Shown: piece by piece, positions 17,975 to 24,922 of the stretch | Numbering within the stretch: the stretch's first letter is position 1 | Layout: each line of letters starts with the position of its first letter | Origin: an uncultured Pseudomonadota bacterium | Lineage (GTDB): Bacteria; Pseudomonadota; Gammaproteobacteria; Burkholderiales; Eutrophovitaceae | Assembly: GCA_937983055.1 (NCBI GenBank) | Contig: CALJLA010000198.1 | Span: 1 to 37,823, forward strand | DNA: 37,823 nucleotides | Direction of reading: 5' to 3' | The notes under the pieces: model-generated | What the model was told of the DNA's origin: nothing | What the model saw: the letters and a program-made list of their open reading frames with translations, nothing else | Database searches by the model: none | Position numbers and translations under genes: made by a program

Positions 17975-19105
17975 ATGAGCACTGCAATCGATGCGATCGA
18001 GCTCACCAAGGAGATCGTTCGCATGAACACGATCAATCCGCCGGGCGACGAAGAAGCCTGCGCCCGACATCTGGGCGGGCTTCTTGAAGCCGCGGGCTTC
18101 ACAACGCGCTACCACAAGATGGGCGAGCGGCGCGCCAACCTGGTGGCTCGAATCGGCGGCGGCGGCGACCGGGCGCCGTTGTGCTTCACCGGCCACATCG
18201 ACACCGTTCCGCTGGGCGCGGCGCGGTGGCAGCACGACCCGTTCGCGGGCGAAACCGGTGACGGGCGCCTGTATGGCCGGGGCACCAGCGACATGAAATG
18301 CGGAGTGGCAGCGTTCGTTGCCGCCGCCGTGATGCTCGCGCCGCGGCTCGCCCGCTCGCCCGGGCTGGAACTGGTGATTACCGCGGGCGAGGAAACCGGC
18401 TGCCAGGGGGCATTCGACTTGGCCCGCATCCAGGGCGCGCTCGGCCGCGCCGGGGCGGTGGTCGTCGGCGAACCGACCTCGAATTTTCCCTTTGTCGGCC
18501 ACAAGGGCGCGTTCTGGCTGAACGCCCGCACCCGCGGCGTGACCGCGCACGGTTCGATACCCGAGCGCGGCGTCAACGCCGTGTACAAGGCCGGCAAGGC
18601 GCTCGCGGCGCTGGAGCACTTCCAGTTTGCCAATGCGCCGCATCCGCTGATGGGCCAGGCTACGCTCAATGTGGGCACCATTCGCGGCGGCCTCAATATC
18701 AACTCGGTTCCCGACGAGGCCGTCATCGCCATCGACATCCGCAGCGTGCCGACGTCGCGCCACGGTGAGATCCGGGCCCAGCTCGAGCGCTCGCTCGGGG
18801 CGGAGGTCGAACTGGAGACGCTGCTCGACCTGGAGCCGGTGTTCACGCCGCCGGAAGACCCGTGGATACAGGAAGTCTTCGAAGTTATGACGCCCCTGCT
18901 CGGCCGCCGACCGGAGCCGAAGGCGGCGACCTATTTCACCGACGCTGCGGCGCTCGGCGCGGCGTATCGCTCGCCGCCGACGATCATCCTCGGACCGGGC
19001 GAGCCGCAGATGGCGCACCAGACCGATGAATACTGCGTGCTGGAGCGGGTTAAGACGGCAGTGGCAGCGTACGAGGAAATTGCCCGCAGGTGGTGTCGGC
19101 TCTGA
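17975..19105 (+). CDS. M20 family metallo-amidohydrolase (ArgE/DapE-like)
   Basis: 376-residue zinc-dependent peptidase/deacylase. The di-metal ligands and catalytic residues are visible: GHIDTVP (His74, catalytic Asp76), GRGTSDMKCG (Asp106, bridging), AGEETG (Glu139 as general base, Glu140), GEPT (Glu166) and a late His348 in PQMAHQTDE. A dimerisation lid domain lies between about residues 175 and 290. M20 enzymes cleave N-acyl amino acids or small peptides; exact substrate preference cannot be read by eye. It is joined to the Liv importer genes upstream and overlaps the decarboxylase-like gene downstream, which makes an N-acylated compound taken up by the importer a plausible substrate. No signal peptide, so probably cytoplasmic. 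Confidence 0.88.
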   Translation: MSTAIDAIELTKEIVRMNTINPPGDEEACARHLGGLLEAAGFTTRYHKMGERRANLVARIGGGGDRAPLCFTGHIDTVPLGAARWQHDPFAGETGDGRLYGRGTSDMKCGVAAFVAAAVMLAPRLARSPGLELVITAGEETGCQGAFDLARIQGALGRAGAVVVGEPTSNFPFVGHKGAFWLNARTRGVTAHGSIPERGVNAVYKAGKALAALEHFQFANAPHPLMGQATLNVGTIRGGLNINSVPDEAVIAIDIRSVPTSRHGEIRAQLERSLGAEVELETLLDLEPVFTPPEDPWIQEVFEVMTPLLGRRPEPKAATYFTDAAALGAAYRSPPTIILGPGEPQMAHQTDEYCVLERVKTAVAAYEEIARRWCRL

Positions 19106-20253
19106 GCGCGCCGGTCCGATTCTGCGCCATGTCGGCGGAGGAGCGCGCCACCGTGCTGTTCGACCGCGGAGGTGCCGGCATTGCCTGTCACGGCACGCTG
19201 CTCGCCGGCGAAGCCCGGGCCGCCGGACGCAGGCTCAGGGTGGCACTGACCGATCGCCGCGCCGCCGGCGGTTCGCTCGGCGTCGCGGAAAGCGCCGCGG
19301 TGGCGGCGCTGCTTCGCCGCTGTCGCGACGATGGCTCGCCGCTGGTGCTGGTGCTGGATTCGGCCGGCGCGCGTCTTGACGAGGGACTGCCGGCCCTTGG
19401 CGCTTTTCGCCGCCTGTACCGCGAGGTCCTCGACGCACGCCTTGCGGGCGTGCCGATGATCGCGCTGCTCGCGCGCGACTGCTTCGGCGGCGCCAGCATG
19501 CTGGCGGCAACCTGCAGCGCGCGTGCGGCCTGCGCCGCGACGCGCTACGGCATGTCGGGTCCGGGCGTGATCGAGGCGCTGGCCGGCCCGCAGGAGCTCG
19601 ATTCGGCAGACGCGGCCGCCGTGCGCTCGCTCTATGGGGCCCGGGCGCGGGCTGCCTCGAAGGCGGTGGAGCGGGTGTGCGGCGATTCGGCGGTGGGCTT
19701 TCGTCAGGCTCTGAGCGCGCTGCTCGCTTCGACATCCCCGACTGCGCCCGATTTGCCGGCGCAGCATCACCGGCTGGAGCAGCGGCTGGTCAGGGCCGGC
19801 CACGCCCCCGTCGCTGCAAGCGCCGCGCAGGCACTGGCGGCATTCGCCACCGGCGCGCCGGTTGGCGCGCTGGCGCTGTGGCGGCTGGCCGATTGCATGC
19901 TGCATCTCGACCCCGGTGCCACGCTGACGCTGTTGCTCGATTCTCCCGGACAGACGCCCAGCCGCGCAGACGAAGCGCTGGTGCTGTCCGAGTACGTGGC
20001 CCACGCCGCACTGTGCATCGCGCAGCGGGCCGGCATGGGCAACGATATCCGGCTGGAGATCGGCGGCGAAGCTGCCGGCGGCATCTACGTCGCGCTGGCG
20101 GCACCCGCCCGAAGGGTGCAGGCGCGGCCGCAGGCAAGCGTGCGGGTCCTGCCCAAGGCCGCGGTGGAGAAGATTCTTCGTCAATCGCCGCAGGACAGCG
20201 ATCTGGAGCAGGCGCTGACTGCGGGGGTGATCGACAGCGTGGTCGCCGCTTGA
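19090..20253 (+). CDS. Compact malonate decarboxylase beta/gamma-like fusion protein
   Basis: 387 residues with the crotonase-fold carboxyltransferase pattern of biotin-independent malonate decarboxylase. The first half resembles the beta subunit MdcD: LDSAGARLDEG at 89-99, CFGGASML at 131-138 and MSGPGVIEA at 155-163. The second half resembles the gamma subunit MdcE: LDSPGQTPSRADEAL at 283-297 and GGEAAGGIYVAL at 325-336. Separate MdcD and MdcE add up to well over 500 residues, so this is a shortened fusion. The acyl-carrier subunit MdcC and the transferase MdcA are absent nearby, while a malonyl-CoA synthetase follows directly. I infer that it decarboxylates malonyl-CoA itself. The start is uncertain: GTG at 19090 or 19093 overlaps the M20 gene, and ATG at 19129 is an alternative. 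Confidence 0.72.
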   Translation: MVSALSAPVRFCAMSAEERATVLFDRGGAGIACHGTLLAGEARAAGRRLRVALTDRRAAGGSLGVAESAAVAALLRRCRDDGSPLVLVLDSAGARLDEGLPALGAFRRLYREVLDARLAGVPMIALLARDCFGGASMLAATCSARAACAATRYGMSGPGVIEALAGPQELDSADAAAVRSLYGARARAASKAVERVCGDSAVGFRQALSALLASTSPTAPDLPAQHHRLEQRLVRAGHAPVAASAAQALAAFATGAPVGALALWRLADCMLHLDPGATLTLLLDSPGQTPSRADEALVLSEYVAHAALCIAQRAGMGNDIRLEIGGEAAGGIYVALAAPARRVQARPQASVRVLPKAAVEKILRQSPQDSDLEQALTAGVIDSVVAA

Positions 20254-21773
20254 GTCCGCACAACCTGTATGCGCGCGTCGCGGCAATTGCGCGGGCGCTG
20301 CCCGGCAAGACGGCGCTCGCCGCGGACAGCGGAGAACGATTCACCTATGCCGAACTGCATGCCGCCGCCGGGCAGTATGCGAACGCTTTGCGCAACGCAG
20401 GCCTCGCGCGCGGCGACCGCATAGTGGCTCAGCTGGACAAGTCGCCGCAGTCGCTGTGGCTGTACCTGGCCTGCCTGCGGTCAGGCATCGTCTACGTGCC
20501 GCTCAACACCGCGTATCAGCGCGCCGAACTCGAGCATTTTCTCGGCGACGCCGACCCGCGTCTCGTTGTGTGCCGACCGCAGTCGGCAGCGCTGTTCGCG
20601 GAACTGACGGCAGCGGCGGCGCGCTGTCCGGTACTTACCCTGGACGAACAGGGCGCCGGCAGCCTCGCCGAGCAGGCAGAGGGCGCGAGCCCGGAATGTG
20701 ACGTTATCGAAGCCGCCGCCGATACGCTCGCGGTCATCATCTACACCTCCGGCACCACCGGCCGCTCGAAGGGCGCGATGCTCACCCATCGCAACCTCTC
20801 GAGCAATGCGGCCGCGCTGGTGTCCGCCTGGGGCTTCAGCGAGCGTGACGTGCTGCTGCACGCGCTGCCGATGTTTCACGTGCACGGGCTGTTCGTCGCC
20901 AATCACTGCGCGCTGACGAGCGGTGCCACGCTGCTGTGGCAGCGGCGATTCGAGGCAGAAGCAGTCGCCGCCGCCTTGCCGCAGGCCAGCGTGTTCATGG
21001 GGGTGCCAACCTACTATTCGCGCCTGCTGTCGATGCCCGAGCTCGGGCGTGCGCAGTGCGCCGGGCTGCGGCTGTTCGTCTCCGGCTCCGCGCCCTTGCT
21101 GGCGGAAACCCACCGCGCCTTCGAATCGCGTACCGGGCATCGCATCCTCGAACGCTACGGCATGTCCGAGGCCGGCATGATCGCGTCCAACCCGCTCGAG
21201 GGCGAGCGTCGGCCTGGCAGCGTCGGCTTGCCGTTGCCGGGAGTGTCGGTGCGGGTGGCAGACGAGGCCGACCGGCCGCTGCCTGCCGGCGAGATCGGCG
21301 GCATCCAGGTGCGCGGCGACAATGTCTTCGCCGGCTACTGGCGCATGCCGGAGCGCACCCGCGAGGAATTCAGCGCCGATGGCTGGTTTCGCACTGGCGA
21401 TGTCGGCGTGTTCGACGGCGACGGTTATCTGTCGATCGTCGGCCGGGCCAAGGACATGATCATCTCCGGCGGCTACAACGTCTACCCCAAGGAGATCGAG
21501 CAGGCGCTGGACGAACTGCCCGGCGTTGCCGAGTCGGCGGTGATCGGTATCCCGCACCCCGATTTCGGCGAGGCGGTCGCCGCGGCGGTGGTGGCGCTGC
21601 CGGGCGTGCGCCTCGATCCGTCGGCGCTGATCGTCGCGCTGCGTTCGCGGCTCGCCAACTACAAGCTGCCCAAGCGCATTTTGGTCGTCGACGAACTGCC
21701 GCGCAACGCGATGGGCAAGGTGCAGAAAGCCATGCTGCGCGATACGCTCGCCGGCGCCCGCCGCGACGACTAG
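20250..21773 (+). CDS. matB: Malonyl-CoA synthetase (MatB-like acyl-CoA ligase)
   Basis: 507-residue AMP-forming acyl-CoA ligase. It has the P-loop YTSGTTGRSKG at residues 165-175, ERYGMSEAG, the hinge region GWFRTGDVG, PKEIEQALDELP and the C-terminal catalytic lysine in PRNAMGKVQK. The N-terminus (HNLY..., FTYAEL) and length agree with MatB (about 504 residues), which makes malonyl-CoA from malonate, CoA and ATP. The frame is open far upstream, but the family begins at TTG 20250, which overlaps the stop of the decarboxylase gene as TTGA. Substrate assignment to malonate rests on resemblance to MatB and on the neighbouring decarboxylase-like gene. Confidence 0.85.
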   Translation: MSPHNLYARVAAIARALPGKTALAADSGERFTYAELHAAAGQYANALRNAGLARGDRIVAQLDKSPQSLWLYLACLRSGIVYVPLNTAYQRAELEHFLGDADPRLVVCRPQSAALFAELTAAAARCPVLTLDEQGAGSLAEQAEGASPECDVIEAAADTLAVIIYTSGTTGRSKGAMLTHRNLSSNAAALVSAWGFSERDVLLHALPMFHVHGLFVANHCALTSGATLLWQRRFEAEAVAAALPQASVFMGVPTYYSRLLSMPELGRAQCAGLRLFVSGSAPLLAETHRAFESRTGHRILERYGMSEAGMIASNPLEGERRPGSVGLPLPGVSVRVADEADRPLPAGEIGGIQVRGDNVFAGYWRMPERTREEFSADGWFRTGDVGVFDGDGYLSIVGRAKDMIISGGYNVYPKEIEQALDELPGVAESAVIGIPHPDFGEAVAAAVVALPGVRLDPSALIVALRSRLANYKLPKRILVVDELPRNAMGKVQKAMLRDTLAGARRDD

Positions 21774-21789
21774 CGTGGAGGGCGATACC

Positions 21790-22419
21790 GTGACGGCCGG
21801 GGCGAAAACGGGCATCGCGGCGCGCTGCGCGCACGCGGCGGCGGCGCTGGCCGAACAAGGCATCGTGGTGGTGGAGCAGTTCCTGCCGCAAGCGGAGGTG
21901 GCCGCGATCCGCGCCGAAGGCGAGCGGCTGCGTGCGCACGGGCAGTTCCGCCGGGCCGGCATCGGTGCCGGCGGGGACTTCCGCCGGCGCCAGGACATTC
22001 GCGGCGACGACATTCACTGGATCGAACCGGCCGGCGCCGGGCCGGCGTTGCAAAGCGCGCTGGGCGCCCTGGAGTGCCTGAGGCTCGCGGTCAACCGCGA
22101 GTTGATGCTCGGCCTGTTCGAACTCGAAAGCCATCTTGCGCGCTACAGCGCCGGCGCCGGCTACCAGCGCCACTACGACCAGTTTCGCGAGTCCGAGCGC
22201 AGGCAGCTCACCGTGACCCTGTACCTGAACGAGCAATGGTCGAGCGAGGACGGCGGTGTGCTGCGCGTCTATCCGGAAGACGACGATCCGGCCGGCGTCC
22301 TCAACATCCTGCCCGTCGGGGGCACGATGGTCGCATTCCTGAGCGCGCGCTTTGCGCACGAAGTGCTTGCCTGCCGGCGCGAACGCTGGAGCCTGACCGG
22401 CTGGTTCCTGCGGCGCTGA
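21790..22419 (+). CDS. 2-oxoglutarate/Fe(II)-dependent oxygenase (prolyl-hydroxylase/SM-20-like)
   Basis: 209-residue double-stranded beta-helix oxygenase. The iron ligands are visible as His128-x-Asp130 in YQRHYDQF and His190 in FAHEV. Arg199 in RERWSLTGWF is placed to bind 2-oxoglutarate. GTG at 21790 is preferred over GTG at 21775, because a GGAGGG ribosome binding site (21777-21782) lies seven bases before it. It follows matB by 16 bp and seems to be the last gene of the operon. Relatives hydroxylate proteins, amino acids or small molecules; the substrate is not predictable. Its stop codon lies in a hairpin shared with the convergent permease gene. Confidence 0.85.
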   Translation: MTAGAKTGIAARCAHAAAALAEQGIVVVEQFLPQAEVAAIRAEGERLRAHGQFRRAGIGAGGDFRRRQDIRGDDIHWIEPAGAGPALQSALGALECLRLAVNRELMLGLFELESHLARYSAGAGYQRHYDQFRESERRQLTVTLYLNEQWSSEDGGVLRVYPEDDDPAGVLNILPVGGTMVAFLSARFAHEVLACRRERWSLTGWFLRR

Positions 22420-22444
22420 GGGCTCGCGGGGGCGTCAGCCGCCG
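22411..22444. terminator. Hairpin spanning both stop codons at a convergent junction
   Basis: CGGCGCTGA (22411-22419) pairs with TCAGCCGCCG (22435-22444) over nine base pairs, with one bulged C and a 15-base loop. Both converging stop codons are in the arms. No thymine tract follows on either strand, so it may act as an RNA 3'-end stabiliser or a weak bidirectional terminator. Confidence 0.4.
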
Positions 22445-23235
22445 AACAGCGACCACAGCATGTGGGTCGCCAGCAGGAACAGGATCACCGCAAAGATCTT
22501 CTTCAGCCGCTCGACCGGCATGGTATGCGCCGCGCGGGCGCCCATCGGCACGGTGATGAAGGTGCCGATCACCAGCCCGGCCAGCGCGGGCAGGTAGACG
22601 TATCCAACGCTGAACGCCGGCAAGTGCGTCTGGTCGAGGCCGTTGAAGATGTAGCCGGCCGCCCCCGCCAGCGCAATCGGCAGGCCGAGCGCCGCCGAGG
22701 TGCCGACGGCGTGACGTACCGGCACGTTGCACATGATCATCAGCGGAATAGACACCACGCCGCCGCCGGCGCCGACCAGGCTTGAGATGGCGCCCACGCC
22801 GGCCGCGCCGGCGCTCAGACCGGCGGCACCGGGCAGTCGGCGGGTGGCCTCGGGCTTTCGGCTGCTGAACAGGCGTGCGGCCGAGTAGTAGACGAACACC
22901 ACGAAGAAGATCGCGAGGTAGCGCGAATCCAGCCAGTCGGCGATGAAGGTGCCGAGCAGCGTGCCCGCCACCAGACCGGGGCTGGCCACACGCACGATCT
23001 CCCAGCGCACCGCGCCATGCCGATGATGGGCGCGCAGGCTGGACAGGGAGGTGAACACGATGCTGGTCAGCGCCGTGCCGAGCGCGAGATGCACTACCCG
23101 GTCCAGCGGGAAATGCTGCGCGCTGAACGCAAACACCATCAGCGGTACCAGCAGCACGCCGCCGCCGATGCCCAGCATGCCGGCGAAGAACCCCACCGCC
23201 AGGCCCATCGCCAGATAGGCGAGCCACCACTCCAT
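22435..23235 (-). CDS. TSUP (TauE/SafE) family membrane permease
   Basis: 266-residue membrane protein with about eight hydrophobic spans. The two family repeats are seen as GFFAGMLGIGGGVLLVP near the N-terminus and LVGAGGGVVSIPLMI in the middle. ATG at 23235 is chosen because the hydrophobic protein starts there; the open frame runs on to 23268, into the EVE gene. It differs from the YfcA-like TSUP at 941-1696. Substrate unknown; sulfite, sulfonate or other organic anions are known in the family. Confidence 0.87.
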   Translation of the reverse strand: MEWWLAYLAMGLAVGFFAGMLGIGGGVLLVPLMVFAFSAQHFPLDRVVHLALGTALTSIVFTSLSSLRAHHRHGAVRWEIVRVASPGLVAGTLLGTFIADWLDSRYLAIFFVVFVYYSAARLFSSRKPEATRRLPGAAGLSAGAAGVGAISSLVGAGGGVVSIPLMIMCNVPVRHAVGTSAALGLPIALAGAAGYIFNGLDQTHLPAFSVGYVYLPALAGLVIGTFITVPMGARAAHTMPVERLKKIFAVILFLLATHMLWSLFGG

Positions 23236-23240
23236 CGGCG

Positions 23241-23696
23241 CTAGGCGAGCCGCTCGACGGCCGCCCACTCCGCCGGCGACAACGGCGTGATGGACAACCG
23301 GTTACCGCGCCGCAACAGCTGCATCTGCGCGAGTGCCGGTTTACCGCGCAATTCCTGCAGGCTGATCAACCGCGTCTTCTTCACCAGGGTCACGTCGACA
23401 TTGAACCAGCGCGGCGCGTCGCGCGTTGCCTTGGGGTCGTGGTACTCGCTGTCCGGATCGAACTGGGTGGCGTCGGGATAGGCGGCCCGCGAAATCCGCA
23501 CGATGCCAGCGATGCCGGGCTCCGGACAGCTCGAGTGGTAGAAGAAGGCGAGATCGCCCACCCGCATGTCATCGCGCATGAAGTTGCGCGCCTGATAGTT
23601 GCGCACGCCGGTCCAGGGCTCCGTCTGCTTCCGGCGCTTCGCCAGATCGTCGATGCTGAACACGTCGGGCTCCGACTTCATCAACCAGTAACCCAT
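23241..23696 (-). CDS. EVE domain-containing protein (modified-nucleobase reader fold)
   Basis: 151-residue single-domain protein of the EVE (PUA-like) family. The characteristic start GYWLMKSEPDVFSIDDL and WTGVRNYQARN (28-38) are present, as are GDLAFFYHSS and a C-terminal RGNRLSITPL. Family members are thought to bind modified bases in RNA or DNA. ATG at 23696 is chosen over the longer open frame from 23750, since the extra part would run through the terminator hairpin at 23725-23743. The order zapA, 6S RNA, EVE gene is one I recall from betaproteobacteria. Confidence 0.88.
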   Translation of the reverse strand: MGYWLMKSEPDVFSIDDLAKRRKQTEPWTGVRNYQARNFMRDDMRVGDLAFFYHSSCPEPGIAGIVRISRAAYPDATQFDPDSEYHDPKATRDAPRWFNVDVTLVKKTRLISLQELRGKPALAQMQLLRRGNRLSITPLSPAEWAAVERLA

Positions 23697-23716
23697 CGGG
23701 CTGTGCGGATGTGTAA

Positions 23717-23743
23717 ACGCAAATAAAGCGGCTTGGCCGCTTT
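23717..23743 (-). terminator. Intrinsic terminator between 6S RNA and the EVE gene
   Basis: On the minus strand AAAGCGGC, loop CAA, GCCGCTTT forms a perfect 8-bp stem (23743-23725) and is followed by TATTTGCGTTT-like U-rich sequence. It would end the zapA/6S transcript and separates it from the EVE gene. Confidence 0.7.
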
Positions 23744-23749
23744 CCGGCA

Positions 23750-23919
23750 TGGAGACCTACAGAGGCGGGGCCCCCCGCGCGTGCCGTCAGGCCTGCATCT
23801 TGAACCGAAGGTCCAAGGTGGGCTGCCTTCCGAATGCATCAGGCGCTTCCGATATGGACTCGCACAACAGCATTGCTTGAGTCGGCAACCGATACTGATC
23901 GTGTTGGTTCAGAGAAACT
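23750..23919 (-). ncRNA. ssrS: 6S RNA (approximate ends)
   Basis: 6S RNA binds sigma70 RNA polymerase by mimicking an open promoter. The minus strand downstream of zapA starts with TTTCTCTGA, the same start as the E. coli RNA. It has an apical stem (GCTGTT... paired with ...GGCAGC). It also carries the typical 3' bubble hairpin CACCTTGGACC-TTCG-GGTTCAAG (about 23820-23795), followed by GGCCTGACGGCA. I could not draw a convincing closing helix, so both ends are approximate. The location, right after zapA, is the usual one for ssrS in beta- and gammaproteobacteria. Confidence 0.75.
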
Positions 23920-23956
23920 AAAGCCTAAACAAACACCGCAGGGGACATCGAAACTG

Positions 23957-24268
23957 CTAGAACAACTCGTCCTGCGCAGACAGCGTCTGCTCAATGGCGG
24001 TCGTCATGCGCTGCATTCTACGCTTGAGTTCTCCGATGTCAAAACCACCTTCCACGCGGGTCGTCAGCAGCTCGTGCGCGATATTGAGCGCGGCCATGAT
24101 GGCGATGCGCTCCACGCCGACGACCTTGCCGCTGTCGCGAATCGCGCGCATGCGCTCGTCCAGAAACTGGACCGCCTGCAGCAGTTCGCGCCGCTCTTCC
24201 TCGCGACAGGCGATGCGGAACTGACGTCCCAGGATGCTGACGTCCAGCCCCGGGGGCTCCTTGCTCAT
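23957..24268 (-). CDS. zapA: Cell division protein ZapA
   Basis: 103-residue FtsZ-ring stabiliser. The N-terminal globular part LDVSILGRQFRIAC is followed by the conserved AIMAALNIAHELL helix and a long C-terminal coiled coil. The open frame begins at 24412, but ATG at 24268 matches the family start and has GGAAG upstream. It overlaps the stop of the small coiled-coil gene as ATGA. Downstream on the same strand is 6S RNA, as in E. coli. Confidence 0.93.
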   Translation of the reverse strand: MSKEPPGLDVSILGRQFRIACREEERRELLQAVQFLDERMRAIRDSGKVVGVERIAIMAALNIAHELLTTRVEGGFDIGELKRRMQRMTTAIEQTLSAQDELF

Positions 24269-24465
24269 GGATTGTCTTCCGGGACCTGGGTGATAAGGGT
24301 TTCCAGCCGGGTGGCGGCCGTGGAGATTTTCTGGTTCAGGCGGTCGTTCTCGCTGCGGGCGGTGGCGAGCTGCTGACGCAGCGCGCCATTGTCGCGGCGC
24401 AGCCGTTCGCACAGCTGCAGCAGCAGCTGCACTTTTTCATCGAGCGCGTCGAGCTCCCTTTCCAT
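24265..24465 (-). CDS. Small coiled-coil protein upstream of ZapA (ZapB-like / TIGR02449-type)
   Basis: 66 residues from ATG 24465, almost wholly a heptad-patterned coiled coil (LDALDEKVQLLLQLCERL, then LRQQLATARSENDRLNQKI). Such a short protein is commonly encoded just before zapA in proteobacteria and resembles ZapB, a Z-ring associated coiled coil. A longer reading from TTG 24501 would place the start codon on the promoter -35 box and is rejected. GTG at 24471 is possible. Function is inferred from position and structure only. Confidence 0.8.
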   Translation of the reverse strand: MERELDALDEKVQLLLQLCERLRRDNGALRQQLATARSENDRLNQKISTAATRLETLITQVPEDNP

Positions 24466-24471
24466 AGCCAC

Positions 24472-24501
24472 ACTATAGTTATAAAAATTCTGCAAAGTCA
24501 A
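24472..24501 (-). promoter_or_regulatory. Promoter of the coiled-coil/zapA/6S unit
   Basis: On the minus strand TTGACT (24501-24496) and TATAGT (24477-24472) are separated by 18 bp; both match five of six consensus positions. The expected transcription start falls at about 24465, that is on or next to the ATG, so the message may be leaderless. Confidence 0.6.
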
Positions 24502-24550
24502 CTGCTAAGACGGCTTTTTGAATGTTATTTAGCATCTTTTCCGGTCTTTG

Positions 24551-24578
24551 TTGTCAGGTGTGCCCGTCCCGTTAGAAT
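24551..24578 (+). promoter_or_regulatory. Promoter of the B12 receptor gene
   Basis: TTGTCA (24551-24556) and TAGAAT (24573-24578) each match five of six consensus bases with a 16-bp spacer. The predicted start near 24585 is just at the 5' edge of the cobalamin riboswitch. Confidence 0.6.
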
Positions 24579-24584
24579 TGAGGC

Positions 24585-24815
24585 TGCCTCGAGGTGCCCC
24601 AGCCGCTACGGCGGCCGGGGTAAACGGGAAACAGGTGCGAAGCCGCCGGCATGCCGGCCTTCAATGCCTGTGCTGCCCCCGCAACGGTAAGCAAGTGTGG
24701 GCGCAATCTTCATGCCACTGCGATATAGGTCGTGCGCAACACGACCTGGCGCGGGAAGGCGTTGCGCCAAGTCTTGCGAGCCCGGATACCGGCCCCGAGT
24801 GCGGATTGGGCGTCA
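24585..24815 (+). ncRNA. Cobalamin riboswitch
   Basis: The 5' leader of the TonB receptor gene carries the conserved cobalamin aptamer blocks in order. They are GAGGTGCCCC near the 5' end, GGGAAACAGGTG (24627-24638), GCTGCCCCCGCAACGGTAAG (24672-24691), GCCACTG (24714-24720), GCGGGAAGGCG (24751-24761) and the 3' block GAGCCCGGATACCGGCC (24778-24794). The end is approximate. Binding of adenosyl- or other cobalamin is expected to switch off expression of the receptor. Confidence 0.93.
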
Positions 24816-24855
24816 CCGCGTGGGGCGGTGTCCCGGGCCATACTTCCGCCGGAAC

Positions 24856-24917
24856 TCTCCCCTGCCTGACGACTGTGTTTTTAAGCACGTGCGCGGCGGG
24901 CGCACACCAAGGGGAGA
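24856..24917 (+). promoter_or_regulatory. Ribosome-binding-site sequestering helix of the B12 riboswitch
   Basis: TCTCCCCT (24856-24863) is perfectly complementary over 8 bp to AGGGGAGA (24910-24917), which contains the Shine-Dalgarno GGGGAG of the receptor gene. A small inner hairpin GTGCGC/GCGCAC (24889-24894 with 24900-24905) brings the arms together. This is a plausible expression platform for translational control. Confidence 0.6.
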
Positions 24918-24922
24918 TGGCA

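Noticed and set aside
17162..19018. Long minus-strand open frame (618 codons) antisense to the LivF-like and M20 genes
   Set aside because: The plus strand holds well-recognised proteins with intact motifs; the antisense frame has no recognisable domain and is explained by high GC content with few stop codons.
19677..20249. N-terminal extension of the malonyl-CoA synthetase through the preceding gene
   Set aside because: MatB-like homology starts at TTG 20250; the upstream part is the decarboxylase-like gene read in another frame.
18931..22013. Minus-strand open frames of 451 and 510 codons opposite the decarboxylase-like and matB genes
   Set aside because: Shadow frames with no motif or ribosome binding site, while the plus-strand genes have catalytic motifs.
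23733..24376. Plus-strand open frames across the 6S/zapA region
   Set aside because: They lie antisense to 6S RNA and zapA and have no recognisable domain.
24548..24922. N-terminal extension of the BtuB-like protein by 125 codons
   Set aside because: This stretch is the cobalamin riboswitch and leader; a signal peptide begins after ATG 24923, with a proper ribosome binding site.
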